Shown in pieces: positions 24,368 to 34,654 of a stretch of DNA of 64,000 nucleotides. Each line of letters begins with the position of its first letter. Within the stretch, counting starts at the first letter, position 1. The notes below the pieces were generated by a model that was given only the letters and a program-made list of their open reading frames with translations, ran no database searches and was not told the origin of the DNA. The DNA is from Fusarium oxysporum f. sp. lycopersici 4287 (lineage: Eukaryota > Ascomycota > Sordariomycetes > Hypocreales > Nectriaceae), in the NCBI RefSeq assembly GCF_000149955.1, contig NC_030987.1:2323236-2387235 (forward strand), given 5' to 3'. The position numbers and the translations under genes are program-made.

Positions 24368-25135
24368 GGGTGAGGAGTCAAATGATCAAGCGTTGTTTGT
24401 GTTCGGATAACCTGAAAGCTACCAATGCTATAATGACTTGGCCGTGGAAGCTAGAATCAAGGACCAGGTGCCGAAGCGACACGCGCTACACGCGGTTGTT
24501 GGTTGATGCCTGTGACGTCATGTGTACTCAACCGCACTTACAGGGTAACTGACCGGCTTACACCAATTACCACCGTATAGATCAATCATCTTTCCATATA
24601 TATGAGTATATTCAATGAATTAACACTTAATGAGTAGAATAAGTAGAACATGATAAGCCGTATATGGGTTGCTAAGTGCTTCGAAGGACCTTTCTCGAAA
24701 TTAAACATGACTGGCGCTCGTTGCGAAACAACCAACCTCGTGAGACTACAGGTACTCATACAGCGAGCAATTGGGAGAGCCTCAGAATAGTTGTACGAGT
24801 AGGGCTAGAGCCTTACGGTAATACTTCTTACATCCTGGTACCTTGTGTATCAAATCATCTCGCGAACCTGAGAGAATCACCCCATATAGGACTTATCATA
24901 CAGCATAATCTGACTGAGAGAAACAAACACGTCGGAATAGAGATTAGATAGACCAGCTATCACATTATTATCTGACTATCTAGATATGCCAATCTTCTGG
25001 TTTGTATAAAAAAGTCCAAGGAGGGAATCATTCTGAAACTGCAAAAGGAAAGTAAAAACACTTTGGTATCATAGTCGCGCCCAATCTGGTTAACAAAAAA
25101 CCAATCATCAGTCTAGTCATCGTGTCTCATCAAAT
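24368..25135. other. Intergenic, no gene seen
   Basis: Upstream of the MscL-type gene and downstream of the SUR7-type gene. A low-complexity AT-rich patch lies at about 24590-24660. Confidence 0.4.
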
Positions 25136-26154
25136 CTAGTAGCTCCCCTTTCGTGGCTTCCACTGTCTCTTTCTCTCGCGTCGCATAAGGCACAAGTGCA
25201 TGACCCAGTAGATAGCAGCGATAATCATGAGAGCAGCAGCAGCCCAGGTCAACGCCAGGAACTTATTTCCAACAGACGCCGACAGTCCAACATCATCGCC
25301 GACGTCGTTGATCTTGTCTACACCCTTCTTGCCAGCCACAGTGACGAGAATGCTGGCGATAAGGAGCACAAGTGCGGCGAGCCCCGAAAGAATGACGTTG
25401 ACGGCGTTGACGCCGCGACGAGCGAAGAGGAAGAATGCGCCGGCGCTCGCGACCATGGCGAGGCCGGAGAAACCCACTGCGAGGACGTAGAAGACGAATG
25501 TAACGAGGAGAGCCGTGTTGAGAAGATCGATAGAATCTTGGATGTCATCGGGCCAGTTAATGTCAGCAAGATTCAGCTTGAAGGGGCCGACTTCGAGTTG
25601 CTTGTCGAGCATCTCGGTGAGGTTGAAGCGTTCTATAAAGGTTAGAACTTATTGCCAATCGACGATAGGGTTATACTCACTCTCGGGGGCAGAGTTGGTG
25701 CAGTTTGTAACATTATATCCAGCACCAGGGCTCGTGGCATTGGGCTTGTACTGTCCATCACATGTGGCCATGACATGAATGGAGTACCACTCCGAAATAC
25801 CAATAGTGTCGGCCAGCTTGTCTGCAACATCGCCAGTGATGTCGTTGATCTTTCCCTTGACATCGTCCTTAACTTCGTTCCACTTGTCGGTGACCTTGCC
25901 AAAGAAGCCATCATCTTCATCGTTGTCGTTAGAAGAAGCGTCGCTGTCAGTGTCGAGAACGTTATGGCCAATCATTGAAGTGTTGAGCTAAATTGTCAGC
26001 TTGGGTTTTTGAGAGTTTGCTTCAAACCTACCCGTGCAACAGAGTATTCTTCCATAAACCCTTCCTTGTGACCAGCAAAAAGGCAGAGCATTGAGAGGAT
26101 AAAGGCCACCATGGACAACACCAGGGGCAAGAGGACGAAGAACCTCGATAACAT
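25136..26154 (-). CDS. SUR7/PalI-type four-helix membrane protein
   Basis: Three exons, 26154-26032, 25987-25681 and 25632-25136, encode 308 residues. The layout is one hydrophobic helix at the N-terminus (FFVLLPLVLSMVAFILSML), a long polar, N-glycosylatable outer loop, then three helices near residues 180-210, 220-240 and 260-285 and a basic tail (RRERKRQWKPRKGSY). The loop ends with a Cys and a hydrophobic patch, as in SUR7 family proteins, which organise eisosome/MCC domains of the plasma membrane or act in ambient pH signalling (PalI/Rim9). I cannot separate these subgroups without a search. Introns are 44 and 48 nt. Confidence 0.8.
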
Positions 26155-27101
26155 GGTTACGGCGTATGATACTGCAAAAGCGGAGTGTCTTCAAGTTGTA
26201 GAAATACGAAAATCAAACAATTCAAAGGAATGTCCAGTAGACACCGAAGAAGTTGTGTTGACCTTGCGGGTGGTGTAGTGAAATAAATACTTCGCTGGTA
26301 CTGAGACCCTGTCCGTCAATGATGCAAACTGCGACAGCGCATAACCAAGGATGATTCGCGCACAGAGCTTCAGAAGAGCCTACCAAGCCAAGCTAAAAAG
26401 AGCACAAACGCCAGAGATTCAGAACAAGCTCAAGGCCGTGTTCATGAGCGCATCGCCGTGCAAATCATGACCCCAAACAACGGCCAAATCCGAAACAGAC
26501 CAATCATACATGGAGCGCTTGCGTCACTGGCTGGACTGCTTCTTTTGTGTCTTTTCTTGGCTGGGGATTCTTTGAGGGTTGCATGGCTGGGAAAACCGGT
26601 TGTGCAGGGGCCGGGGCTGGGATGGACGTCAGCCACTTGATCAATCGACAGTGGACGCGTGTGAAACAAAAGGGGACAGGGATTAAGAATTGGGTCTGCT
26701 TAATCATTGTTTCTATGTTTGTTCTATATCTCGTGAAAGAGGCCTCTTTCTCGTATTTGATGCATTGTTGATGGTGGACCGTTATGGGTCAGTTGACTGA
26801 ATCGAAGATGGATAAGGACCCTGAATATCTTCATTAGAGTTGTGCATAGTGTAAGCGGGTGAGGCTTGCCGATAGCCCCGCCGAGATGTGATTCACTGCC
26901 TCGCTTCTTTTGGTGCTTGCAAGAGTGAAAGACTCTGATGAACCGACAAACCCGTGATACTTAGTCTGCTCGGACCAGTCTTCCTTTCTTCTAGCGATCA
27001 ATGCCGATGATACTGAGAGATTGTCCTTCAAACCTTATTATTCTGTCTATTCTCGTCTACCCAGCATCCAAGAGCGGGTCATCCGCTCATCTATCCGGTC
27101 G
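26155..27101. other. Intergenic, no gene seen
   Basis: Promoter side of the SUR7-type gene; short unsupported frames only. Confidence 0.35.
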
Positions 27102-27196
27102 GCTTCCGTAGCTCAGTTGGTTAGAGCGTCGTACTAATACTTCAATCCGAGTGTTCGGTAATGCGAAGGTCTCAGGTTCAAGCCCTGGCGGGAGCA
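27102..27196 (+). tRNA. tRNA-Ile (anticodon AAT) with intron
   Basis: The acceptor arm GCTTCCG pairs with CGGGAGC, followed by discriminator A. The D arm is TAGCTCAGTTGGTTAGAGC. The anticodon stem TCGTA/TGCGA encloses loop CTAATAA, interrupted after position 37 by an intron of about 21 nt. The T arm contains GGTTCAAGCCC. A T run follows at about 27218. Confidence 0.93.
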
Positions 27197-28840
27197 ATCC
27201 CAACGCCTTCCGGATGTTTTTTTTGTCGGTTTTGACGATTCTCGAAGAGTGGTTGTGGTTGTGATGTTGACTGGTGATGAAGTGGCTGGTGTTGAGTAAC
27301 GATAGACACGTAGTGTATGTAACAGGATGAGCAGGCATGAACCAGTTGTTACTCTGACCTGTTTCTTGGTTTACTATCAGGATGATCGAGTCGGTCATAC
27401 TGAACACCAGGCCAAAGACAATCCTGATCCCAATTGCTTCGACCTCAAGGCCCCAGTTAACACTTAGCATTGTAAGCTCGACTACGCAGGCGATTCCTCT
27501 ACAAGAACATATTCTTATGGGCTCCCTTGATTAAGCTACAGCACTATACTCAATTTTAGTCAATTTTCTAGACGCTGAACTCAGAGTCGTACCATCAAAT
27601 GAGTTTCCCTGACCCAAGAATGCGTCGTCAACTATTGATGATCCATGTTGCCAACGACCCACGTATGACGAGTACAGAGCCTAAATAAAGATGAAAAAAA
27701 TGTCGCACAACTTCAACAGAGGTTAGAGACGTAGATTATCTCCATCGAGGCAGATGAATGACTCGTTTTCTTCTAGCTCTTCTTCTACCACTTAGAGTAG
27801 TTTCTTGACGTCTGATTTCCAGTCATATTTCCAGCCTCAAACTTTGCTGCTCAAAGGATAACTAGGCAATAAAATGAAGCTTATTTTTAATCCAGGTCAC
27901 TTTGCCTGTAGACTTGCGCTGTAATACTACCATCAGTATCCCTGCTTGGATCGATATTGAATCTTAGAGATTGAGTGGTTATGTTTCAGGAGCCGCTGTC
28001 AAGATCTTAGCCAAAGCCAAGACCCGGTTATGCTCCCCGGAATCTTCTTCCCGGGGTAACTGACATGGTTGCTATTTTGGGTTGTCTCATCACCATTCTC
28101 TGGGGTTACTTCCATTCCAGACTTCAAAGTCATCTCTGTAATTAATTGCCTCGATTTTTCTTCTAGCCGTTTCTTTTGTCGTTAGCAACGGCCAACGGCT
28201 ATCGGCAAAATGCGCATCCTTGACCCGAATTGACTTTTCATGGCGTCCTTCGATCGAAAGTCTACGAAGCCGAATCCACACTTAAACAAACTTCCTCACA
28301 CTGGCTGCCTCGATGCTTAACCACGTATTTCACGCTATGAACTCGCTACGAACACAGTGTAAGGAAGTGACACGTCCTGATCTTTCTTTTATCCCGCGAG
28401 TGGCGTGTTAGACTTTTTATCGACGACTGATCGGGAAACTGATGAGGGCACATCAACAACTGACGGGCCGATGGAGTGACTTGAGATGGACCTATATTGC
28501 CACTGATTTGCTCAGTGTATTCGTAAGTTCCCTTGTATTCTTGGAGTAACTATGCAAGTTGAGTGAAGAGTCTGCCTCGATCGGGCCTCGAATTGGCTCG
28601 GATGCGTGCGTGTGTGCGTGTACCTGCATGAGTACGTAGAGGTATTCATCTTCGACGTGTCTTCGATCTAGTTGTGGTTCACCTTCTTAAGACAATCTCA
28701 TTTCCGTCTCTCTTCTATTTCCTATCCCTCTTCCATATTCCTTTCTTGTACTTTTCTCTCTTTCCTAAGGACATACTCTCGTTACTATAGTCCAGAGTTT
28801 CTTGTATTTGCGTTACACTATTGCCATACTATCAGTCACA
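27197..28840. other. Intergenic, promoter side of the GH17 gene
   Basis: No gene seen. The last ~170 bp are strongly pyrimidine-rich, matching a leader of a well-expressed gene. Confidence 0.4.
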
Positions 28841-30052
28841 ATGCCTTCCATCAACAGTCTCCTCACAATGGCCCTCGCAGGCTCGGCCAGCGCTGCGTTC
28901 CAGGGTTTCAACTATGGCGCGACCTTCACAGATGGCAGAGTGAAGGCTCAGTCCGATTTTGAGAACGAGTTCAAGACCGCCGCTGGCCTCGAGGGCACCA
29001 GTGGCGCCTTCACCAGCGCTCGCCTCTACACCATGATCCAGGGTGGCTCAATCAACCAGCCCATCTCTGCTATTCCTGCTGCTATCAAGACCAAGACCAG
29101 CCTGCTCTTTGGTCTCTGGGCTTCTGGTGACGGCTTCGCCAACGAGATCGCCGCTCTTAAGAACACCGTCGATCAATACTGTGGACAACTCGATGACCTT
29201 GTCGCTGGTATTTCTGTCGGAAATGAGGATCTCTACCGTATCTCTCCCACTGGTATCAAGGCCAATGAGAACCCTGGTACCAATCCTGACGTCCTGGTCG
29301 ACTACATCAAGCAGACTCGTGCTGCTATCAAGGGTACTTGCCTTGAGTCTGTCCCCATCGGCCACGTCGATACATGGACTGCATATGCCAATGCTTCCAA
29401 CAATGCTGTCATTGAGGCCTGTGACTGGCTTGGCATGGATGCTTATCCCTACTTCGAAGATACCAAGAACAACCCCATCTCAGAGGGTGCAAACCTCTTT
29501 AAGGCTGCCTGGAATGAGGTCAAGGCTGTTGCTAAGGGCAAGGAGATATGGGTCACTGAGACCGGATGGCCCGTCAGCGGCAAGACATATGGCAAGGCCG
29601 TTCCCTCTACCAAGAATGCTCGCACCTTCTACGAGGATGTCGGTTGCCCTATGTTTGGAGATATCAATGTCTGGTGGTACACACTCCAGGACTCTGCTCC
29701 TCAGACCCCTAACCCCAGCTTTGGCGTCATTGGTACCGAGTTGACCGAGAAGCCCCTTTACGACCTCAGCTGTGATGAGAAGAGCAAGAAGGGAACTCTG
29801 GTTAGCCGCAGCAACGATGCGTCTGGCAACGTTGAGCACCGCTTCGTCAGCCCTTCTTTCGCAACTGGTAACTATACCAACGGAACTGTGCCTGTCGTGC
29901 CTGGCACTCCCACTTCTCTTGTGCCAACTCCCTCTTCTACCTCCGGCAAAGGCGGTTCTGCCGCAACTCCTTTGCCCGGCAGCGGTGCTCAGCAGCTCAA
30001 CTCAATGGGTGCTGCTGCTGTCGCATTCCTTCTTGCCGCTGCTCTGTTGTAA
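28841..30052 (+). CDS. GH17 glucan endo-1,3-beta-glucosidase, GPI-anchored
   Basis: A single exon encodes 403 residues. A signal peptide is followed by a GH17 TIM barrel beginning GFNYGATF. The proton donor is Glu129 in VGNED and the nucleophile Glu240 in WVTETGWP, both in family context. [11 protein letters not shown] segment near the barrel end is also typical. After residue ~310 comes a Ser/Thr/Pro/Gly-rich linker and a hydrophobic C-terminus ([15 protein letters not shown]), fitting a GPI anchor as in Aspergillus EglC. It should act in wall beta-1,3-glucan remodelling. The start at 28841 is preferred over the upstream Met at 28802, because it gives a clean signal peptide. Confidence 0.94.
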   Translation: MPSINSLLTMALAGSASAAFQGFNYGATFTDGRVKAQSDFENEFKTAAGLEGTSGAFTSARLYTMIQGGSINQPISAIPAAIKTKTSLLFGLWASGDGFANEIAALKNTVDQYCGQLDDLVAGISVGNEDLYRISPTGIKANENPGTNPDVLVDYIKQTRAAIKGTCLESVPIGHVDTWTAYANASNNAVIEACDWLGMDAYPYFEDTKNNPISEGANLFKAAWNEVKAVAKGKEIWVTETGWPVSGKTYGKAVPSTKNARTFYEDVGCPMFGDINVWWYTLQDSAPQTPNPSFGVIGTELTEKPLYDLSCDEKSKKGTLVSRSNDASGNVEHRFVSPSFATGNYTNGTVPVVPGTPTSLVPTPSSTSGKGGSAATPLPGSGAQQLNSMGAAAVAFLLAAALL

Positions 30053-30569
30053 GCGGGAATCTTATGATTAAGTTATGATTTCTCGGATATAGAATCGGAA
30101 TTGATAATGGGCATTGGGACAGGACATACACAAGGCGCACCTGAGTACATACATATGAGCACATGATTTAACAATGAGTCGACATGTGTATACGATGAGA
30201 ATTGAATAATATGAGTTCTACAATTTCGAGGCATCGGTCGATTGTGACATTCGATGAGTAAGTTGATAGCGAGAAAAGGTGAGGGGAGCTGAGTTTTGTC
30301 TAATGGAGCTCATAAAGGAATTATACCTGACGTAGTTACGGAAAAGATATCAATATGAGATGCCCGTCTATAAAGAGAAGAACAGCTATTTGACATAAGG
30401 AATACGATTTATTTTTTTGTGGTATTCTATGCCTTATATCTTACGCAATAAAAGAGTCAATCTAGGGGAAACTTTGGATGCGTATCCTAAGGGAGAAAAA
30501 AGACTTAGGTAAATTTAGTGTCCATTTAATAGACCTTAGACTAGTTATTTTCCGCAGCTCATCTCAAAG
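30053..30569. other. 3' region of the GH17 gene
   Basis: No further gene seen before the small-gene remnant on the minus strand. Confidence 0.4.
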
Positions 30570-30972
30570 TCAAGATATTCCAAATTTCAGCTGCGTGTCT
30601 GTCGTCTTGTCGGCAAGCTTCTCTGCCTGCCTGTTCTGGGCCTTGGTCTTGTTCTTCTTGTTCTCGACTCGGCCGGTCACCTGTATATATGAGTTAGTAA
30701 CTTAAGTTACTAAACATCTGGCAAAGGCAGAACTTACGACGCGGAAGGTACAGTTGTTTGGGGTCATGCCCCCTTGCTGATGATGGTTACTGTACCAGCT
30801 AAGATTAATCAGTATGCACAATTTGCACAAATGGGATAAGTACTTACGGACGTTCTTGCAGGTGTCAACGGTGTGGTTGGCCTTTTTGAACCTTTAACAG
30901 TGTAATTTCATCACGAACATTGATGATGGGTACCTCCTAACTGCTTCCCAGCTGCATCAGCCTTCTCAGTGG
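30570..30972 (-). pseudogene. Small-gene remnant, inverted copy 1
   Basis: Minus-strand exon-like blocks 30972-30942, 30891-30848, 30798-30738 and 30680-30570 are separated by intron-like gaps with GT...AG ends. They read as a small protein with PGTVTIIS, then NCTFRVVTGRV, then a Lys-rich tail, stopping at 30570-30572. The frame breaks once, inside the third block at a run of five G; one more G would restore it. I see no start codon. The same structure is found at 32126-32513 in opposite orientation, with mostly synonymous differences in these motifs. I do not recognise the family. Confidence 0.5.
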
Positions 30973-32125
30973 CTACAAGGAAATAGGGGTATAACATGCG
31001 TAATTGATCAGCCTTATCTGAGTCGATTTCTCGAACAGAACCTACTAGGTAGCTTAGGGTACCTTAGGTACCCAGGTTAAGTATATATCAGGGAGCCTGG
31101 CGATGTCTTGTCCGTTGCTCGTAAGTTAGAACTGTAAGTGACACCACCGTCCCTTGAACTTCAATGTAACATGACTTCATGACAATTTAAACTCACGCGG
31201 GGATTGATATAGCAAAACCTTTCGTACTTTCTATCTACTTTTCCATAGAAGCACTAAATGTACGTGTAGAACGCGGCACTGCTCGTGTCATATAGCCTCA
31301 ACTATCAAGGCAACATCCCCCTGTTGTGACGACAATGAATATCCATATTTGAGGGTGAAGTAGTACACTTTGTATAGAACAGCATACCTACATAGAAATC
31401 TGTTTCGCTTATTTCTCACTTAAAAATACTCTAATTCGACTAACTTGTTTCAGAATCGGAGAGTTACAAGAGCACGCCTCTTTCCAACTACAACATTAAC
31501 TCCCCCGAGTCGTAACCACAATGTAGGTATTGTCAGATATGAAGGTCCATATGGGGGTGACAGTACTGTAAGTCTGAGGGATTTCTCATCTAAGTCATCA
31601 ATATCGACTGTCATGCCCAGCAAACCGACCCATTGCTAGATTCAGAGCCCGTGTTTTATTTCTAGCCACGACCAAAGTATGAAACTATCACTTTCTGCGA
31701 AGGGTTTGTGTCAAACCCGAAACACTTTTTCCTCTGTAGATTGTGAATAAGATCGTGATGAGCTTACCTAAGTAATTGGCCGAGAGGGCTCTTGCGACGT
31801 CTCCCTTTCCTTCTTCATTCTCAGCAACAACAACTGCAAGTGACGATTTCTTCTCTCTTTTCTTCTTCAGCCATCATCATCAACAACAGCAACAACCGTA
31901 AGTCAACGGTCCCTTCATTTGCCGTGCCTCTTGATTTCTTCGCTTCACTTGTTCTTCCGTCCAAGTTGTCACTGCTGCATCACCATGTGCACGGTTTCTC
32001 TCTCATGCCGCACCTCCCTTCTTGTCAGTTCCGGTCACTGCACACCAGATGGCCAAGCACTCACGATTTTTGGCACTCTCATGACCCCTTGTCCTTGTCC
32101 TTTATTGACTCTTGGCTTCCTACAG
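30973..32125. other. Spacer between the two inverted small-gene remnants
   Basis: No gene seen. It contains a perfect-arm palindrome at 31057-31073 (GGGTACC, 3-nt loop, GGTACCC). The right part is pyrimidine-rich; a possible leader exon of copy 2 ends at 31897 before a GTAAGT donor and contains CAT/CAA runs. Confidence 0.4.
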
Positions 32126-32513
32126 ACATCCCTCACGCCCTGTGCCTACGATAAGCCCGACTAGTGAGGCTGGGGCAGACGCCTCAAAAAAGAAGAAATC
32201 CTGTCGTCTTGTCCGTAAGTATTTATCCCATTTATGCATATTGTGCAAGTTATGCATACTAACTAATCTTAGCCGGCACAATTACTATCATCAGTGGGGA
32301 GGGGCCCTGGACGGCTGTTCGTTCCGTGTCGTAAGTTCTACCTTTGCCAGATATTTAACAACTTACTAACTTATATATATAGGCGACTGGTCGGGTTGGG
32401 GGAAAACCAACAAAAAGAACAAGAAGAAGGCCCAGAAGAAGGCCCAGAAGAAGGCCAACGAGAAGGTGGCGGACAAGGTTACCGAGAAGGTTGAAGTGAT
32501 GCAGCTTGGTTGA
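32126..32513 (+). pseudogene. Small-gene remnant, inverted copy 2
   Basis: Exon-like blocks 32126-32214, 32273-32330 and 32383-32513 have GTAAGT donors and CTTAG/ATAG acceptors, with introns of 58 and 52 nt closely matching those of copy 1. The reading has PGTITIIS, then GCSFRVATGRV, then a longer Lys-rich tail with a duplicated 12-base GCCCAGAAGAAG unit, stopping at 32511-32513. Two frame breaks lie at G runs (near 32295-32300 and at 32398-32402); each would need one extra G. There is no clear start codon. It is either a pseudogene or a gene damaged by homopolymer errors. Confidence 0.5.
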
Positions 32514-33224
32514 ACGTTTTCCCCAGTTTCTATTACTCTACTAGTACTATCACTACAATGAGATGTTTCAAGGCTGTTTAGCCTCCCTTGCGCAGCCTAG
32601 AAAAAGATACGTCAGTTCATTCAACTGGACTTTTATCTTATCTGCTTGGTGCATTTCTGAGCTTCCAATGTCGTAATAATCCAATGACTTATGGCTATAT
32701 CACCATAAGCTTTAGAATTATATTATCTATATTAGGACTCAATGAACTAACAATGAACTAAACATAGGAAACCCCTTCTAAACTATAACAATGCTCCCTA
32801 AAATGGTCCTAAAGCTTATTTTCGTTCGTTCATGTTCGTCACGCGAGCTGAAGATTTCACTCTTTTTTCTTGGTGAGGGCGTCAATAGCTCTGGAGCTCC
32901 CCTGCATGGAGTGGATACTTCAGCCTTCAGCCGGGCGCGCAACATGCTCATTGGCTGACTTATCTTGGCATCCAAGCCCCTCCCCCTGGCTTATCCGATC
33001 TGCCTCTAGCCTGGAATATCCCCATTTCATCCCCAGCTTCAACTTCAACTTCAACTTGGACTTGGATTGAAACAATACAAGCCAAGTTGAGTTGTTCTTT
33101 TTGACCTCTTATTCCCGGTTTTATTCTTTTTGAACAGGGCCACTCGTTCCTTTGCCTTGTTTTTGTCTTTCTCTTTACTTTTTATACAACTACTAAGTTG
33201 TCTTTGTTAAGGACAGATATAGAC
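32514..33224. other. Intergenic, promoter side of the zinc transporter gene
   Basis: No gene seen. The final ~150 bp are T/C-rich leader-like sequence. Confidence 0.4.
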
Positions 33225-34654
33225 ATGGCGCTCACTCGTAGGAGCGTCGTTTGCTCGGCTGTCTGCCTTGCACTCCTTGTCGGCCTTGTATACGCGGGCC
33301 ATGATCACGAACATGTTGAGACTGTGAACAATGTCAATATTGACAACATGAGTCTCGAGGAGCTCGACACTCAACTCCAGGTACGCCAAGCTTAGCTCTC
33401 CCTCGAAACGTCCTGTGCTGACACAATTCCTCTAGACCTGCCCAATTGTCGAGCAGCTCAATGCTGCAAAGCATGCTCACCATGCCGCTGCCCCCTCGTC
33501 GATGACCTCGCGCCTCTTCGCCGTTCTCTTCCCTGGTTCACCCGCCGTAAACGCCCTCCTTGCGACCCTCTACATCTCCGGCCCCCCCAACTTCCTTCTC
33601 GCCCTCTGCCCGACCAACATTGATCCTGCCTCTCTTTCCGTCATGGTTGCTTTTGCTGTGGGTGGTCTTCTCGGTGACACTCTATTCCACCTTCTCCCTG
33701 AGATCTTTGTTGGCGAGGACCATGATGAGGCTGTCAAGTTCGTACTTGTCGAGCCTAACCGTAACCTTGTGCTTGGATTAGGTATCTTGGTGGGCTTTAT
33801 GACATTCGTCGCTATGGATAAGGGTCTACGAATTGCTACAGGTGGAGCTGGCCATGATCACTCCCACGGACATGGTGATGCGCACGCTCATTCTCATGGT
33901 GAGGATAAGGCTGTTTCTTCCGGTGTTGATGCTACGGATAACCTTGTCAAGTCTCGCAAGAAGGGTAATGAGGACAAGGGTGCTGTTGTTGCCAATGCTG
34001 TTGAGAAGCCTGAGAAGGAAATCAACCCTAGCGTCAAGCTGGGCGGCTACTTGAACCTAATGTACGTTGATTTCACGGCTTTGATCTTTTGAAACTGTAC
34101 TAACACTTACAGTGCCGACTTTACACACAACATCACCGATGGCCTGGCTATGTCTGCCAGTTTCTATGCCTCGCCTACCATTGGGGCTACCACTACTGTA
34201 GCAGTCTTCTTCCACGAGATCCCTCACGAGGTTGGCGATTTCGCTCTTCTCATCCAGTCCGGCTTTTCCAAGCGAGCTGCTATGGGCTCGCAATTTATCA
34301 CTGCCTTGGGTGCTCTCCTTGGTACTCTCATTGGTATTGCTATTCAGGAGTTCGGTAGCCCTAGCAGTGACGTCCCCATGGGCCGTAACGAGGGTATCTG
34401 GGGAACTAGCCTGGTAAGTTAACTATATGAACACTCCCATCCCGGGATAAGTTGCTGACTTGTTGTAGACCTGGGGCGATATGCTTCTTCCCTTCACTGC
34501 TGGTACATTCCTCTACGTTGGAACCGTTGCCGTCATCCCTGAGCTTCTTGAGACTGGTCCTAACAAGGCTAAGGAGCTGAAGAACATGCTCATTCAGTTC
34601 TCGGCCGTGGCTATTGGCGCTGGTATTATGTTGTACATTTCGTGGCACGACTAG
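33225..34654 (+). CDS. ZIP zinc transporter, LIV-1/KE4 (Yke4) type
   Basis: Four exons, 33225-33380, 33436-34061, 34113-34413 and 34469-34654, encode 422 residues. A signal peptide is followed by His residues (GHDHEH) and membrane helices. A cytosolic-type loop holds a His-rich string ([17 protein letters not shown]), and the metal-site helices carry HNITDGLA (His ~266) and HEIPHE (residues ~295-300), the signature of the LIV-1 subfamily. Yeast Yke4 and human ZIP7 act in the ER/Golgi, moving zinc to the cytosol; that location is inferred here. Later helices include [15 protein letters not shown]. All introns keep the frame. Confidence 0.93.

Noticed and set aside
30738..30798. Programmed ribosomal frameshift (antizyme-like) in the small-gene copies, suggested by a GCA TGA C context
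   Set aside because: The needed shift is -1, not the +1 of antizyme, and copy 2 breaks at a different G-run context; sequencing error or decay is simpler.
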